Shown one piece after another: positions 33,939 through 42,625 of a stretch of 64,000 bases of DNA. The notes beneath the pieces were generated by a model, which saw only the letters and a list, made by a program, of their open reading frames with translations, had not been told where the DNA came from and did no database searches. The translations under genes and the position numbers were made by a program. Position 1 is the first letter of the stretch. Every line of letters starts with the position of its first letter. This DNA comes from Aliishimia sp965656085 (GTDB taxonomy: Bacteria > Pseudomonadota > Alphaproteobacteria > Rhodobacterales > Rhodobacteraceae). The DNA is taken from positions 1-64,000 of the forward strand of contig CBFHJA010000022.1 in NCBI GenBank assembly GCA_965656085.1. The letters run 5' to 3'.

Positions 33939-34555
33939 CCCTCGGACCCTGGGACTTGGCGCTCTATTCTTTTGCGCTCCTGATCCTCTTTCTTACCCCC
34001 GGCCCGGTCTGGCTGGCGCTGATGGCGCGGGCGGTCTCAGGCGGCTTCCAGTCAGCCTGGCCATTGGCGCTTGGCGTGGCGGTGGGCGATGTGGTCTGGC
34101 CCTTACTCGCGATTCTGGGTCTGAGCTGGATTGCCGCCGAGTATGACCAGTTCCTGGGTGTTCTGCGCTGGGTCGCCTGCGCGTTCTTCCTCTGGCTTGG
34201 CTGGTCGGTGATCCGCAACGCAGACCACCAGATCGCGTCGGACAGCCGCCTCACACGGCCCGGGATGATGGCGGGCTTTCTCGCGGGCGTCGCCGCGATC
34301 CTCGGCAATCCGAAGGCGATCCTGTTCTACATGGGCGTGCTTCCCGGATTCTTTGACCTCTCCGCTGTAACCATGACGGATATCGCTCTGATCTGCGCGC
34401 TGAGCATGATCGTACCGCTCATTGGCAACTTCTTCTTTGCATGGTTCATAGACAGGATGCGGCGTCTGGTGACGTCTCCAAACGCGCTTCGGCGGATGAA
34501 TCTGACCGCCGGCGGCCTGCTGATCGCGGTGGGGCTTGCGCTGCCCTTCACGTGA
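33935..34555 (+). CDS. LysE/RhtB-family amino-acid exporter
   Basis: A 206-residue membrane protein with about six spans. FALLILFLTPGPVWLALMARAV contains the family signature (TPGP near the N terminus, about residues 22-25), followed by a variable loop, LRWVACAFFLWLGWSVIRNAD and a C-terminal pair of spans beginning AILGNPKAILFYMGVLPGFF. It exports amino acids or their derivatives; the substrate is unknown. It is translated from an ATGA overlap with recF, so it rides on the replication operon; a functional link is doubtful. gyrB starts 89 bp after its stop. Confidence 0.85.
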   Translation: MTLGPWDLALYSFALLILFLTPGPVWLALMARAVSGGFQSAWPLALGVAVGDVVWPLLAILGLSWIAAEYDQFLGVLRWVACAFFLWLGWSVIRNADHQIASDSRLTRPGMMAGFLAGVAAILGNPKAILFYMGVLPGFFDLSAVTMTDIALICALSMIVPLIGNFFFAWFIDRMRRLVTSPNALRRMNLTAGGLLIAVGLALPFT

Positions 34556-34644
34556 TGGGCCGCAGACACAAAATGTTGCGTGATTCCCGTGACATTCCCC
34601 TCGGAAACCACTAAAAACAGAGGATCAGAACAAAGGGTCCGCGT

Positions 34645-37062
34645 ATGGCAGACAACGAGCAGAATCCTGAACTTTACGGCGCCGATTCCATCAAAGTTCT
34701 CAAAGGCTTGGAGGCGGTTCGAAAACGCCCCGGGATGTATATCGGTGACACCGACGATGGCTCGGGTCTGCACCACATGGTCTACGAGGTTGTCGACAAC
34801 GGGATCGACGAAGCTCTGGCGGGTCACGCCGACTATGTGAAGGTCAAGATCCACGCCGATTCCAGCGTGTCCGTGCGCGACAACGGGCGCGGGATTCCGG
34901 TCGGGATTCACGACGAGGAAGGGGTCTCCGCGGCCGAGGTGATCATGACCCAACTTCACGCGGGCGGGAAATTCGACAGCAATTCCTACAAGGTGTCGGG
35001 CGGTCTGCACGGCGTCGGCGTGTCTGTGGTGAATGCGCTTTCGGTCTGGCTCGAACTCAAGGTCTGGCGCGACGGCAAAATCCACTCCGCGCGCTTCGAG
35101 CATGGCGAAACAGTCAAGCATCTCGAAGTGATCGGCGACGCGCATGGCGAGACTGGCACCGAAGTGCGCTTTCTGGCCTCCACGGGCACCTTCTCCAATC
35201 TCGACTATTCCTTCGAAATCCTCGAACGTCGCCTGCGCGAGCTGGCCTTCCTCAATTCCGGCGTACGGATCATTCTCGAAGACGAACGCCCCGCAGAGCC
35301 GCTCAAGTCCGAGCTGTTCTACGAGGGGGGCGTGAAAGAATTCGTCAAGTATCTCGACCGCTCCAAGTCCGGAATGATGCCCGAGCCGATCTACGTGGTC
35401 GGCGAGCGCGACGACATCGTGATCGAAGCGGCGCTCTGGTGGAATGACAGCTACCATGAGAACGTGCTGCCCTTCACCAACAACATCCCGCAGCGTGATG
35501 GCGGCACCCACATGGCCGGCTTCCGGGGCGCGCTGACGCGAACCTTGCAGAAATACGCCGCCGATAGCGGGATCGCCAAGCGCGAGAAGATTACCTTTAC
35601 CGGCGATGACGCGCGCGAGGGCTTGACCTGCGTGCTGTCGGTCAAAGTGCCCGACCCGAAATTCTCCTCCCAGACCAAGGACAAGCTGGTCTCCTCCGAA
35701 GTCCGGCCCGCGGTGGAGGGGCTTCTGGGCGAAAAGCTGGGCGAGTGGTTTGAGGAAAACCCGAACGAGGCCAAGATCATCGTCAGCAAGATCATGGAGG
35801 CCGCCATGGCGCGCGAGGCGGCGCGCAAGGCCCGCGAGCTGACCCGGCGCAAAAACCCGATGGACATGAACTTCCTCAGCTCGAAGCTGAAGGATTGCTC
35901 GGACAAGGACCCCGCCAACACCGAGATTTTCCTCGTAGAGGGTGACAGCGCGGGCGGCTCCGCGCAGACCGGACGGGACCGGAAGACCCAAGCCATTCTG
36001 CCGCTCAAGGGGAAGATCCTGAACGTGGAACGGGCGCGTTTCGACCGGATGCTCTCGTCTCAGGAGATCGGCAACATGGTGATGGCGCTCGGCACCGGGA
36101 TTGGGCGGGACGAGTTCGACATCTCCAAGCTGCGGTACCACAAGATCGTCATCATGACCGACGCCGATGTGGACGGCGCGCATATCCGCACGCTTCTGCT
36201 GACCTTCTTCTATCGGCAAATGCCCGAACTGATCGAAGGCGGGTATCTCTACATAGCGCAGCCGCCGCTTTACAAAGTGTCGCGCGGCAAGTCCGAGGTG
36301 TATCTCAAAGACGAGGGCGAGATGCAGGACTACCTGATCAACCAAGGGGTCGAAGGGGCTGTCTTGCGGCTTGGCGATGGCTCGGAGATCGCCAGCGCGG
36401 ACCTGACACGCGTTGTCGACGAGGCGCGCAGGCTGCGACGGGTTCTGGACGCCTTCCCGACCCATTACCCCCGCCACATCCTCGAACAGGCCGCGATTGC
36501 CGGCGCGTTCACGCCCGGTGCCGTGGATGCGGATTTGCAGGGCGTGGCGGACAAGGTTGCGCAGCGGCTTGACCTGATCGCGGTGGAGTATGAGCGCGGC
36601 TGGCAAGGGCGGATTACGCAGGACCACGGTATCCGTCTGGCCCGCATCCTGCGCGGCGTCGAGGAGGTGCGTACACTTGACGGGCCGATGCTGCGTTCCG
36701 GCGAGGCGCGGCGGACCGGAAGTTTCACGCAAAGCCTGCAAGAGATTTACGGCACGCCCGCGACACTCGTGCGCAAGGACCGCGTACAGCAGATTTACGG
36801 CCCGCTCGGGCTGTTGCAAGCGATCCTCGAAGAGGGCGAGCGCGGCCTTACACTGCAACGATACAAAGGTCTGGGTGAGATGAACCCCGATCAGCTCTGG
36901 GAGACCACGCTCGACCCCGATGCCCGCACGCTCTTGCAGGTCAAGGTCGATGACGTAGCCGAGGCAGATGATCTGTTCACCAAATTGATGGGCGATGTGG
37001 TCGAACCGCGCCGCGAATTCATCCAGCAAAACGCGCTCAGCGTGGAGAATCTCGACTTCTAA
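34645..37062 (+). CDS. gyrB: DNA gyrase subunit B
   Basis: An 805-residue ATPase subunit of gyrase, which introduces negative supercoils. It has the GHKL ATP site (about residues 43-130: EVVDNGIDEALAGHADYV, VRDNGRGIPVGIH, SGGLHGVGVSVVNALS), then the transducer and a TOPRIM domain with VEGDSAGGSAQTGRDRKTQAILPLKG-type residues (Glu at about 431, KTQA lysine) and the DADVDGAHI metal site. The C-terminal tail EFIQQNALSVENLDF is typical. The ATG follows GGGTCCGCGT. It follows recF and a LysE gene; fliI is convergent 48 bp downstream. Confidence 0.97.
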   Translation: MADNEQNPELYGADSIKVLKGLEAVRKRPGMYIGDTDDGSGLHHMVYEVVDNGIDEALAGHADYVKVKIHADSSVSVRDNGRGIPVGIHDEEGVSAAEVIMTQLHAGGKFDSNSYKVSGGLHGVGVSVVNALSVWLELKVWRDGKIHSARFEHGETVKHLEVIGDAHGETGTEVRFLASTGTFSNLDYSFEILERRLRELAFLNSGVRIILEDERPAEPLKSELFYEGGVKEFVKYLDRSKSGMMPEPIYVVGERDDIVIEAALWWNDSYHENVLPFTNNIPQRDGGTHMAGFRGALTRTLQKYAADSGIAKREKITFTGDDAREGLTCVLSVKVPDPKFSSQTKDKLVSSEVRPAVEGLLGEKLGEWFEENPNEAKIIVSKIMEAAMAREAARKARELTRRKNPMDMNFLSSKLKDCSDKDPANTEIFLVEGDSAGGSAQTGRDRKTQAILPLKGKILNVERARFDRMLSSQEIGNMVMALGTGIGRDEFDISKLRYHKIVIMTDADVDGAHIRTLLLTFFYRQMPELIEGGYLYIAQPPLYKVSRGKSEVYLKDEGEMQDYLINQGVEGAVLRLGDGSEIASADLTRVVDEARRLRRVLDAFPTHYPRHILEQAAIAGAFTPGAVDADLQGVADKVAQRLDLIAVEYERGWQGRITQDHGIRLARILRGVEEVRTLDGPMLRSGEARRTGSFTQSLQEIYGTPATLVRKDRVQQIYGPLGLLQAILEEGERGLTLQRYKGLGEMNPDQLWETTLDPDARTLLQVKVDDVAEADDLFTKLMGDVVEPRREFIQQNALSVENLDF

Positions 37063-37110
37063 AGCGTGTCGGAAAGCTGAAAACTGCGCACCACTCTTCA
37101 GCAAAAACCT

Positions 37111-38439
37111 CTAACGCGCCCCGCCGCGGCGCAGGATCAATTTCAGCTTATCGAAACTGTCCTGCACCTTGCCCGTCGCAGGCTGCCCCAGAAAACCGTC
37201 AAGCTCGGGCCAAAGCTTGACCGCCTTGTCGAGTTCTGAGTCGGTGCCTTCCGTGTAAAGCCCGGACCGGATCATCAACGCGCTTTGCTCATAGAGCGAT
37301 ATGCTGTGCCGCACGGTCTGGATCACCTCGTTTTCCTCCGGGCTGGCCGCATCGGGAAGCGAGCGTGAGACCGATTTCAGAAGGTCGATGGCCGGGTAGC
37401 GACCGCGCTCCGCAATGGCCCGGTCGAGCACGATATGCCCGTCGAGAACGCCGCGCAGGATGTCCGCGATCGGCTCTTCCATGTCCGAGCCCTGCACCAG
37501 AACCGACAAAACGGCGGTGATGTCGCCCGCGCCGTCGATCCCCGGGCCGGCGCGCTCGCAAAGTTCGGTGATCAGATGCGCGGTGGATGGCGGATGCCCC
37601 CGCAGGACCGGGAGCTCGCCTGCCGCAGCGGCGATCTCGCGATGGGCCTCGGCGAAGCGTGTGATCGAATCGGCGATATAGAGCACGGATTTGCCTTCAT
37701 CGCGGAAATACTCGGCGATTGCCATCGCGGTCCACGCGCAGCGCCGGCGCTCGAGCGCGGGCCGGTCGGAGGTGGAAGCGACCACGACGCATTTGCGCAT
37801 CCCCTCCGCCCCGAGCACGTCCTGTGTGAAATGCCGCAATTCGCGCCCGCGTTCGCCGACCAGAGCCACCACGACGACATCGCAGTCGACATTGCGCACC
37901 AAGGTGGCGAGCAAGCTCGACTTGCCGACACCGGAGCCGGCGAAGAGCCCGACCCGCTGGCCAGTGACGAGCGGCAGAACAGTGTTAAGCGCCGCCGAGC
38001 CGGTGGCCAAACGCCGTCCAAAGCCCCGCCGCCCGGCGGCCGGTGGGGGCGCGGACCGCAAGGCCCGCCGCGTGCCTCCCTTGAGCAAAGGCCGCCCATC
38101 CAGTGCTGTGCCGTCCGATGCCACGACACGCCCCAGCCATGACGCACAGGGCGAGACAGTCAGCGGGTGTTCCTGCAAGACCCGGGCGCCGAGCGACAGC
38201 CCTGCAGTGTCGCCATCCGGCACAACACTGACCAATGCGCCTTCGATCTGCAAGATCTCTCCCATGATGACGTGCCCGGGCGCACCATGCACCGAGACTC
38301 GGTCTCCGAGCTTGGCGTGAGCGGTCAAACCGGACACCGATATCCGCCCGCCATCGGTGGCCACGACTCGCCCCATGGGCTTGACGGCGCGGAGCCCGGA
38401 GAGCTGTTGGGCGAGGTTTTCTAAGTATTTGGGGTGCAT
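37111..38439 (-). CDS. fliI: Flagellar export ATPase
   Basis: A 442-residue F1-beta-like ATPase of the flagellar type III export apparatus. Walker A is GLFAGSGVGKSSLLA, Walker B is in SVLYIADSITRFAEAHREIA, and VGERGRELRHF is the FliI-type P-loop-adjacent motif. The GSDMEEPIADILRGVLDGHIVLDRAIAERGRYPAIDLL stretch is the conserved C-terminal lever. The ATG at 38439 is chosen as GGAG lies 7 nt upstream and the family starts here. It is divergent from flgB (85 bp) and convergent with gyrB. It is the only minus-strand flagellar gene in the window. Confidence 0.93.
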   Translation of the reverse strand: MHPKYLENLAQQLSGLRAVKPMGRVVATDGGRISVSGLTAHAKLGDRVSVHGAPGHVIMGEILQIEGALVSVVPDGDTAGLSLGARVLQEHPLTVSPCASWLGRVVASDGTALDGRPLLKGGTRRALRSAPPPAAGRRGFGRRLATGSAALNTVLPLVTGQRVGLFAGSGVGKSSLLATLVRNVDCDVVVVALVGERGRELRHFTQDVLGAEGMRKCVVVASTSDRPALERRRCAWTAMAIAEYFRDEGKSVLYIADSITRFAEAHREIAAAAGELPVLRGHPPSTAHLITELCERAGPGIDGAGDITAVLSVLVQGSDMEEPIADILRGVLDGHIVLDRAIAERGRYPAIDLLKSVSRSLPDAASPEENEVIQTVRHSISLYEQSALMIRSGLYTEGTDSELDKAVKLWPELDGFLGQPATGKVQDSFDKLKLILRRGGAR

Positions 38440-38485
38440 CCGAACGCTCCTTTGGCCATGCAAACCCCTTTTTAAGGAATCAGGG

Positions 38486-38500
38486 TTAAGCCTTGGTTGA
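38486..38500 (+). promoter_or_regulatory. Candidate CtrA-type site between fliI and flgB
   Basis: TTAA-GCCTTGG-TTGA (38486-38500) resembles the CtrA box TTAA-N7-TTAA with one mismatch. CtrA controls flagellar genes in many alphaproteobacteria. Position, 25-40 bp before the flgB start and about 50 bp from fliI, is suitable for a divergent switch. Single weak match. Confidence 0.25.
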
Positions 38501-38524
38501 ACACCAATCGAGGGAGAAGCCCCG

Positions 38525-38926
38525 ATGTTTGCAAAACTCGAAGTCTTTCGCATGTCGGCCGCGATGGCCGAACATGCGGGCCAGCGTCAGGCACTGGCGG
38601 CACAGAACATGGCCAATGTGGACACACCCGGCTATGAGGCGCGGCGCCTTGCGTCCTTTTCGGACCTGACCAAAGGCACCGGCGTGAGCCTGCAGGATGG
38701 ATTCGCAGGCCGCGCCACACGCAATGGCCATCTGCATGGCAGTGGTGGTGCGGTGATCAACGCAACGGTCACCCGCGAGAAGACCGGCGCGGCGCTCGAT
38801 GGAAACACCGTGTCCGTCGACCGCGAGATGCTCGAATCCGTGTCCGCCAAGCGCGAACATGACCGCGCGATCGCGATCTACAAATCCACCCTCAAGATCC
38901 TTCAAACCACCTTGGCGAGGTCCTGA
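38525..38926 (+). CDS. flgB: Flagellar basal-body rod protein FlgB
   Basis: A 133-residue proximal rod protein. It carries the rod/hook N-terminal motif AAQNMANVDTPGYEARR (about residues 27-43) and the C-terminal EHDRAIAIYKSTLKILQTTLA helix, both of which form the coiled coil of the rod. GAGGGAGAAGCCCCG lies upstream. It is first in a run of twelve flagellar genes and a coiled-coil gene; flgC starts 2 nt after its stop. Confidence 0.92.
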   Translation: MFAKLEVFRMSAAMAEHAGQRQALAAQNMANVDTPGYEARRLASFSDLTKGTGVSLQDGFAGRATRNGHLHGSGGAVINATVTREKTGAALDGNTVSVDREMLESVSAKREHDRAIAIYKSTLKILQTTLARS

Positions 38927-38928
38927 CC

Positions 38929-39324
38929 ATGGCCAGCGAATTTTCCAAAGCGCTTAGCGTAACGACCTCCGGCTTGCAGGCGCAGGCGGAACGCCTGCGG
39001 CACCTGTCGGAGAACATCTCGAATGCTGATACCCCCGGGTACCGGCGCAAGACGATTTCTTTCGAAACCGACGGGTTCTCTGACCGTGATCTGGCGAAAG
39101 TCAAACCGGGGCGGGTGCAACTCGACCAGTCCGAGCTGCGCCAAATCTACGACCCCGGACATCCAATGGCAGACCCCTCGGGCCACTATCAGGGATCGAA
39201 CGTGAACTTGCTCATCGAACTGACTGACGCTCGCGAGGCGCAACGCAGCTACGAGGCGAACCTGAAGATTTTCGAACAAACCCGCGCCATGTCCTCCAGC
39301 CTGATGGACCTCTTGCGGCGCTAA
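38929..39324 (+). CDS. flgC: Flagellar basal-body rod protein FlgC
   Basis: A 131-residue proximal rod protein. HLSENISNADTPGYRRKTISF (about residues 24-44) is the rod-family N-terminal motif; NVNLLIELTDAREAQRSYEANLKIFEQTRAM is the C-terminal helix. It continues the rod above FlgB. GGTCCTGACC precedes its start; only 2 nt separate it from flgB. fliE begins 20 nt after its stop. Confidence 0.92.
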   Translation: MASEFSKALSVTTSGLQAQAERLRHLSENISNADTPGYRRKTISFETDGFSDRDLAKVKPGRVQLDQSELRQIYDPGHPMADPSGHYQGSNVNLLIELTDAREAQRSYEANLKIFEQTRAMSSSLMDLLRR

Positions 39325-39344
39325 ACGAGAAGGAGCAATCCAGA

Positions 39345-39623
39345 ATGGATATGCGAGCAGTCTCCGCGGTACAGAAATACGCGGCTTCCAAACCGGTTAC
39401 CGAACCACAGAACATGGGCGATGCGGCCCGCAATGTCGCGGCCGATTTCGCACAAACCCTCGCGCAAGCCGAGCAAACCGCAAAGGCGGCGATGACTGGT
39501 GATGCCGACCCGCATGCGCTTGTGCAGGCACTGGCGCAGACCGAACTGGCCGTCGAGACCGCTGTGACGATCCGCAACAAGGTCGTTGAGGCGTATCAGG
39601 AAATCCTGCGGATGCCGGTCTGA
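39345..39623 (+). CDS. fliE: Flagellar hook-basal body protein FliE
   Basis: A 92-residue protein thought to join the MS ring to the rod. The central NVAADFAQTLAQAEQTAK and C-terminal AQTELAVETAVTIRNKVVEAYQEILRMPV are diagnostic of FliE. AGAAGGAGCAATCC lies just upstream of the ATG. fliQ starts 3 nt after its stop, so the two are tightly coupled. Confidence 0.9.
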   Translation: MDMRAVSAVQKYAASKPVTEPQNMGDAARNVAADFAQTLAQAEQTAKAAMTGDADPHALVQALAQTELAVETAVTIRNKVVEAYQEILRMPV

Positions 39624-39626
39624 GCC

Positions 39627-39896
39627 ATGCTGGAAGAAATCATCTTCTATGACACCCTGCGCCAAGCCCTCTGGGTCGCTGTAGTGATTTCACTGCCGAT
39701 CCTCTTGGTCGCGCTGGTTACCGGCGTTGCAATTGGCCTGCTGCAGGCCCTGACCGCAGTGCAGGAAATGACACTGACCTTCGTGCCGAAACTGGCCGCG
39801 ATCGTCGTCGCGTTCTGGGTGTCAATGAGTTTCATGACCGAGTCGCTGGTCTCGCTCTTCCAAGGGCAGATCATCCCACTGATCATCGGAGGATAA
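39627..39896 (+). CDS. fliQ: Flagellar export gate protein FliQ
   Basis: An 89-residue membrane protein with two spans (about residues 10-38 and 52-80), VAVVISLPILLVALVTGVAIG being the first and LAAIVVAFWVSMSFMTESLVSLF the second. It forms part of the FliPQR export gate. The gene is next to fliE and flgF; fliP, which usually sits beside fliQ, is not in this window. Confidence 0.92.
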   Translation: MLEEIIFYDTLRQALWVAVVISLPILLVALVTGVAIGLLQALTAVQEMTLTFVPKLAAIVVAFWVSMSFMTESLVSLFQGQIIPLIIGG

Positions 39897-39899
39897 AAG

Positions 39900-40613
39900 A
39901 TGGATTCGGCTAGCTATACAACGATTTCCCGGCAGACCGGGCTCTGGCGCGAGATGAATGTCATCGCAAACAATATCGCCAACAGTGCGACCACGGGGTA
40001 CCGGCAAGAGGGACTGATTTTCTCCGAGTATGTCGCCTCCAGCCCCGATGGGCGCTCACTGTCGATGGGCAATGGCAATGTGCGCAACACGTCCTTCCAG
40101 CAAGGCGCGCTGACGCAGACCGGCGGCACGTTCGATTTCGCCATTGAAGGGGATGGGTTCTTCCTGGTCGAAACGCCCGTCGGCGAACGGTTGACCCGCG
40201 CGGGGAGCTTTTCGGCAAATGCCGAAGGCGATCTGGTGACCCCGGACGGGCTGCGCGTGCTCGACGCGGGCGGCGCGCCGCTCTTCGTGCCGCCCGATGC
40301 CGGCCCGATTTCTGTGGCCGCAGATGGCACAATGTCAGCCGACGGCAGGCTGCTGGGGCAGATCGGTCTCGTGCAGCCCACGGACCCGCGTGGCATGACC
40401 CGCGAGGATGGTGTGATGTTCGCCGCGCCCACAGGCTATGAACCCGCCGAAACAGCACGTGTCGTGCAAGGCTTTCTCGAAAGCTCGAATGTAGATGCGG
40501 TGACCGCCATCGCACGCATGATCGAAGTCCAGCGCGCTTACGAGATGGGCCAGTCCTTCCTCGACAGCGAAAACCAGCGCGTCCGCGACGCGCTGCAATC
40601 CTTCACCCGCTAA
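39900..40613 (+). CDS. flgF: Flagellar basal-body rod protein FlgF
   Basis: A 237-residue rod protein of the FlgF/FlgG family. MNVIANNIANSATTGYRQEG (about residues 20-39) is the N-terminal motif; FDFAIEGDGFFLVETPVGERLTRAGSF is the central FlgF hallmark; ESSNVDAVTAIARMIEVQRAYE is the C-terminal helix. It is the first of the rod paralogues; flgG follows 24 bp away. The start has GGAGGATAAAAG upstream. Confidence 0.92.
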   Translation: MDSASYTTISRQTGLWREMNVIANNIANSATTGYRQEGLIFSEYVASSPDGRSLSMGNGNVRNTSFQQGALTQTGGTFDFAIEGDGFFLVETPVGERLTRAGSFSANAEGDLVTPDGLRVLDAGGAPLFVPPDAGPISVAADGTMSADGRLLGQIGLVQPTDPRGMTREDGVMFAAPTGYEPAETARVVQGFLESSNVDAVTAIARMIEVQRAYEMGQSFLDSENQRVRDALQSFTR

Positions 40614-40637
40614 CCCCCTACCTGAGGAGATACCGCC

Positions 40638-41423
40638 ATGCGCGCCCTTAAAATCGCAGCGACCGGCATGAGTGCCCAGCAACTCCGCGTGGAGACCATC
40701 TCCAACAACCTCGCGAATATGAGCACGACGGGCTACAACGCGCGGCGTGCCGAATTCGCCGATCTGCACTACCAGCAGATGATCCGCCCCGGCACGATCA
40801 ACGCCTCGGACGGCACCGTACTGCCCACCGGCGTGCAGGTCGGCCTTGGCGTGCGCCCCTCGGCGGTCTCCATCCATCTTGCACAGGGCTCGCTCGCCGC
40901 GACCGGCAACGATCTCGACCTTGCCATCGAGGGCAACGGCTATTTCGAAGTCACGCTGCCCACAGGACAGATCGCCTATACCCGCGATGGTGCGCTCAAG
41001 CGGACCGGAGAGGGGCTGATCGTGACCTCCGACGGCTATACAGTCTCGCCCGACATCACCATTCCCGCCGATGCGCGGAGTATCTCGATCAACGCCGCCG
41101 GCGAGGTTTACGCCTACTTCGCTGACGCCCAAGAAGGCCAGTTGCTTGGGCAATTCACTCTCGCGGCCTTTACCAATGCCAAGGGCCTGGAGGCGGTCGG
41201 CAGTAACCTTTTCTCCGAAACAGAAGCCTCCGGGCCTGCACTGATTTCTACCCCGGGCCTTGATGGGCTGGGCAGCGTACGGCAAGGCTATCTCGAAGAC
41301 AGCTCGGTTGATGCGGTGCGTGAAATCACCGAACTCATCGAGGCGCAGCGCGGCTACGAGATGAACGCCAAGGTGATCTCAGCGGCCGATCAGATGATGG
41401 GCGCGACGACGCAGGTCCGGTAA
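40638..41423 (+). CDS. flgG: Flagellar distal rod protein FlgG
   Basis: A 261-residue distal rod protein. ISNNLANMSTTGYNARRAEFADL is the N-terminal motif; DLDLAIEGNGYFEVTLPTGQ is the central one; LEDSSVDAVREITELIEAQRGYEMNAKVISAADQMM is the C-terminal helix. CTGAGGAGATACCGCC precedes the ATG. The TAA stop shares its last base with the ATG of flgA (TAATG). Confidence 0.93.
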   Translation: MRALKIAATGMSAQQLRVETISNNLANMSTTGYNARRAEFADLHYQQMIRPGTINASDGTVLPTGVQVGLGVRPSAVSIHLAQGSLAATGNDLDLAIEGNGYFEVTLPTGQIAYTRDGALKRTGEGLIVTSDGYTVSPDITIPADARSISINAAGEVYAYFADAQEGQLLGQFTLAAFTNAKGLEAVGSNLFSETEASGPALISTPGLDGLGSVRQGYLEDSSVDAVREITELIEAQRGYEMNAKVISAADQMMGATTQVR

Positions 41424-41845
41424 TGCGTTGGATTTTCGTCATATTCCTGGCGCTGATAGGCAGCTACACCCGCGCAGACACAATCGTCGCAGTCAAGACG
41501 ATCCGCGCCAACACACTGCTGACTGCGGCACATTTGGCCATCGATCCGAATCTTTCCGGAGGCGGGCTCACCGATCTGTCCGAAGTTGTCGGCATGGAGT
41601 CGCGCGTCGTGCTCTATGCCGGGCGTCCGATCAGGCGCGACCATCTGATGGCGCCCGCCCGCGTGCAGCGCAATGAAATCGCCCCGCTAGTGTTCAATCA
41701 GTCGGGCCTGTCGATCTCGACCTCCGGCCGGGTGCTCGACCGCGGCGCCGTTGGCGACACGGTGCGCGTGATGAACCTCTCCTCGCGAACGACATTGTTC
41801 GGCACGGTGCAGGCCGATGGCAGCATCGACGTGACCGGCCCCTAA
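41423..41845 (+). CDS. flgA: Flagellar P-ring assembly chaperone FlgA
   Basis: A 140-residue secreted protein with a signal peptide (IFVIFLALIGSYTRAD) and one SAF domain: AVKTIRANTLLTAAHL and VVGMESRVVLYAGRPIRRDHL, ending GDTVRVMNLSSRTTLFGTVQADGSIDV. It is shorter than the 219-residue enterobacterial protein but its SAF core is complete, a common size in Rhodobacteraceae. It helps FlgI assemble the P ring; flgI is not in the window. It is coupled to flgG and 12 bp before flgH. Confidence 0.88.
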   Translation: MRWIFVIFLALIGSYTRADTIVAVKTIRANTLLTAAHLAIDPNLSGGGLTDLSEVVGMESRVVLYAGRPIRRDHLMAPARVQRNEIAPLVFNQSGLSISTSGRVLDRGAVGDTVRVMNLSSRTTLFGTVQADGSIDVTGP

Positions 41846-41857
41846 GGACATTCACTG

Positions 41858-42604
41858 ATGAAACCCACCGCCCCGCGTCTCTCCCTGTGTCTCGCTCTTG
41901 CGATCAGCGCTCTGCTCTCCGCTTGCGGGCGGGGCGATCATATCGGCAAACCGCCGAGTTTCACGCCGACGCAACTCAACACCGAACACGCCGCCATGCT
42001 CAGCCCGGGACTGCCCTTACGGCTCGACGCGCCTGTGCCGACGCGGGAAGCCTCGCTCTGGAGCCGCTCGCAAAGCTCGCTTCTGGGCGACCGGCGGGCG
42101 ATGTCGCGCGGCGATATCCTTACCGTCGTGATCGAAATCGATGAGAGGGCTGAGATATCCAACTCCACGGACCGCTCGCGCAGCGGCTCAGACCGGCTTC
42201 AGGTCCCGCAGCTTGGCGGTATCCCGCAGCGCCTGGACCGCAAATTACCCGATGGCGCGTCCTCGGCGGACCTCGTTGACCTGAATTCCAGCTCGTCGAG
42301 CTCCGGGGACGGTTCGGTCAAGCGACGGGAAAAGCTGACATTGCGCATAGCAGCAACGGTCACCGAAGTGCTGCCCAACGGCGTCCTGTCCATTGCCGGC
42401 TCACAGGAGGTCCGCGTGAATTTCGAACTGCGCGAGCTGCTGGTGACCGGCTATGTCCGACCACAGGACATCTCGCGGCAAAACGAGATCACCTATGACA
42501 AGATCGCCTCGGCGCGTGTGTCCTATGGCGGGCGTGGGCAAATCACCGACGTTCAGCAACCGCGCTTGGGTCAACAGGTCCTAGACGCCGTGCTGCCGTT
42601 CTGA
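41858..42604 (+). CDS. flgH: Flagellar L-ring protein FlgH
   Basis: A 248-residue outer-membrane lipoprotein. The signal peptide ends at the lipobox LLSAC, with Cys at about residue 22. SLLGDRRAMSRGDILTVVIEIDERAEISN is the L-ring hallmark; the C-terminal NFELRELLVTGYVRPQDISRQN, ISARVSYGGRGQ-type segment and final VQQPRLGQQVLDAVLPF are conserved. It forms the L ring around the rod. It follows flgA; fliL starts 22 nt after its stop. Confidence 0.92.
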   Translation: MKPTAPRLSLCLALAISALLSACGRGDHIGKPPSFTPTQLNTEHAAMLSPGLPLRLDAPVPTREASLWSRSQSSLLGDRRAMSRGDILTVVIEIDERAEISNSTDRSRSGSDRLQVPQLGGIPQRLDRKLPDGASSADLVDLNSSSSSSGDGSVKRREKLTLRIAATVTEVLPNGVLSIAGSQEVRVNFELRELLVTGYVRPQDISRQNEITYDKIASARVSYGGRGQITDVQQPRLGQQVLDAVLPF

Positions 42605-42625
42605 TCGGGCTGTCTGGAGAGTGCC

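Noticed and set aside
34327..37104. A 925-codon open frame antisense to gyrB
   Set aside because: It overlaps the full, motif-complete gyrB. Long antisense frames are common in high-GC genes, and its translation shows no coherent domain.
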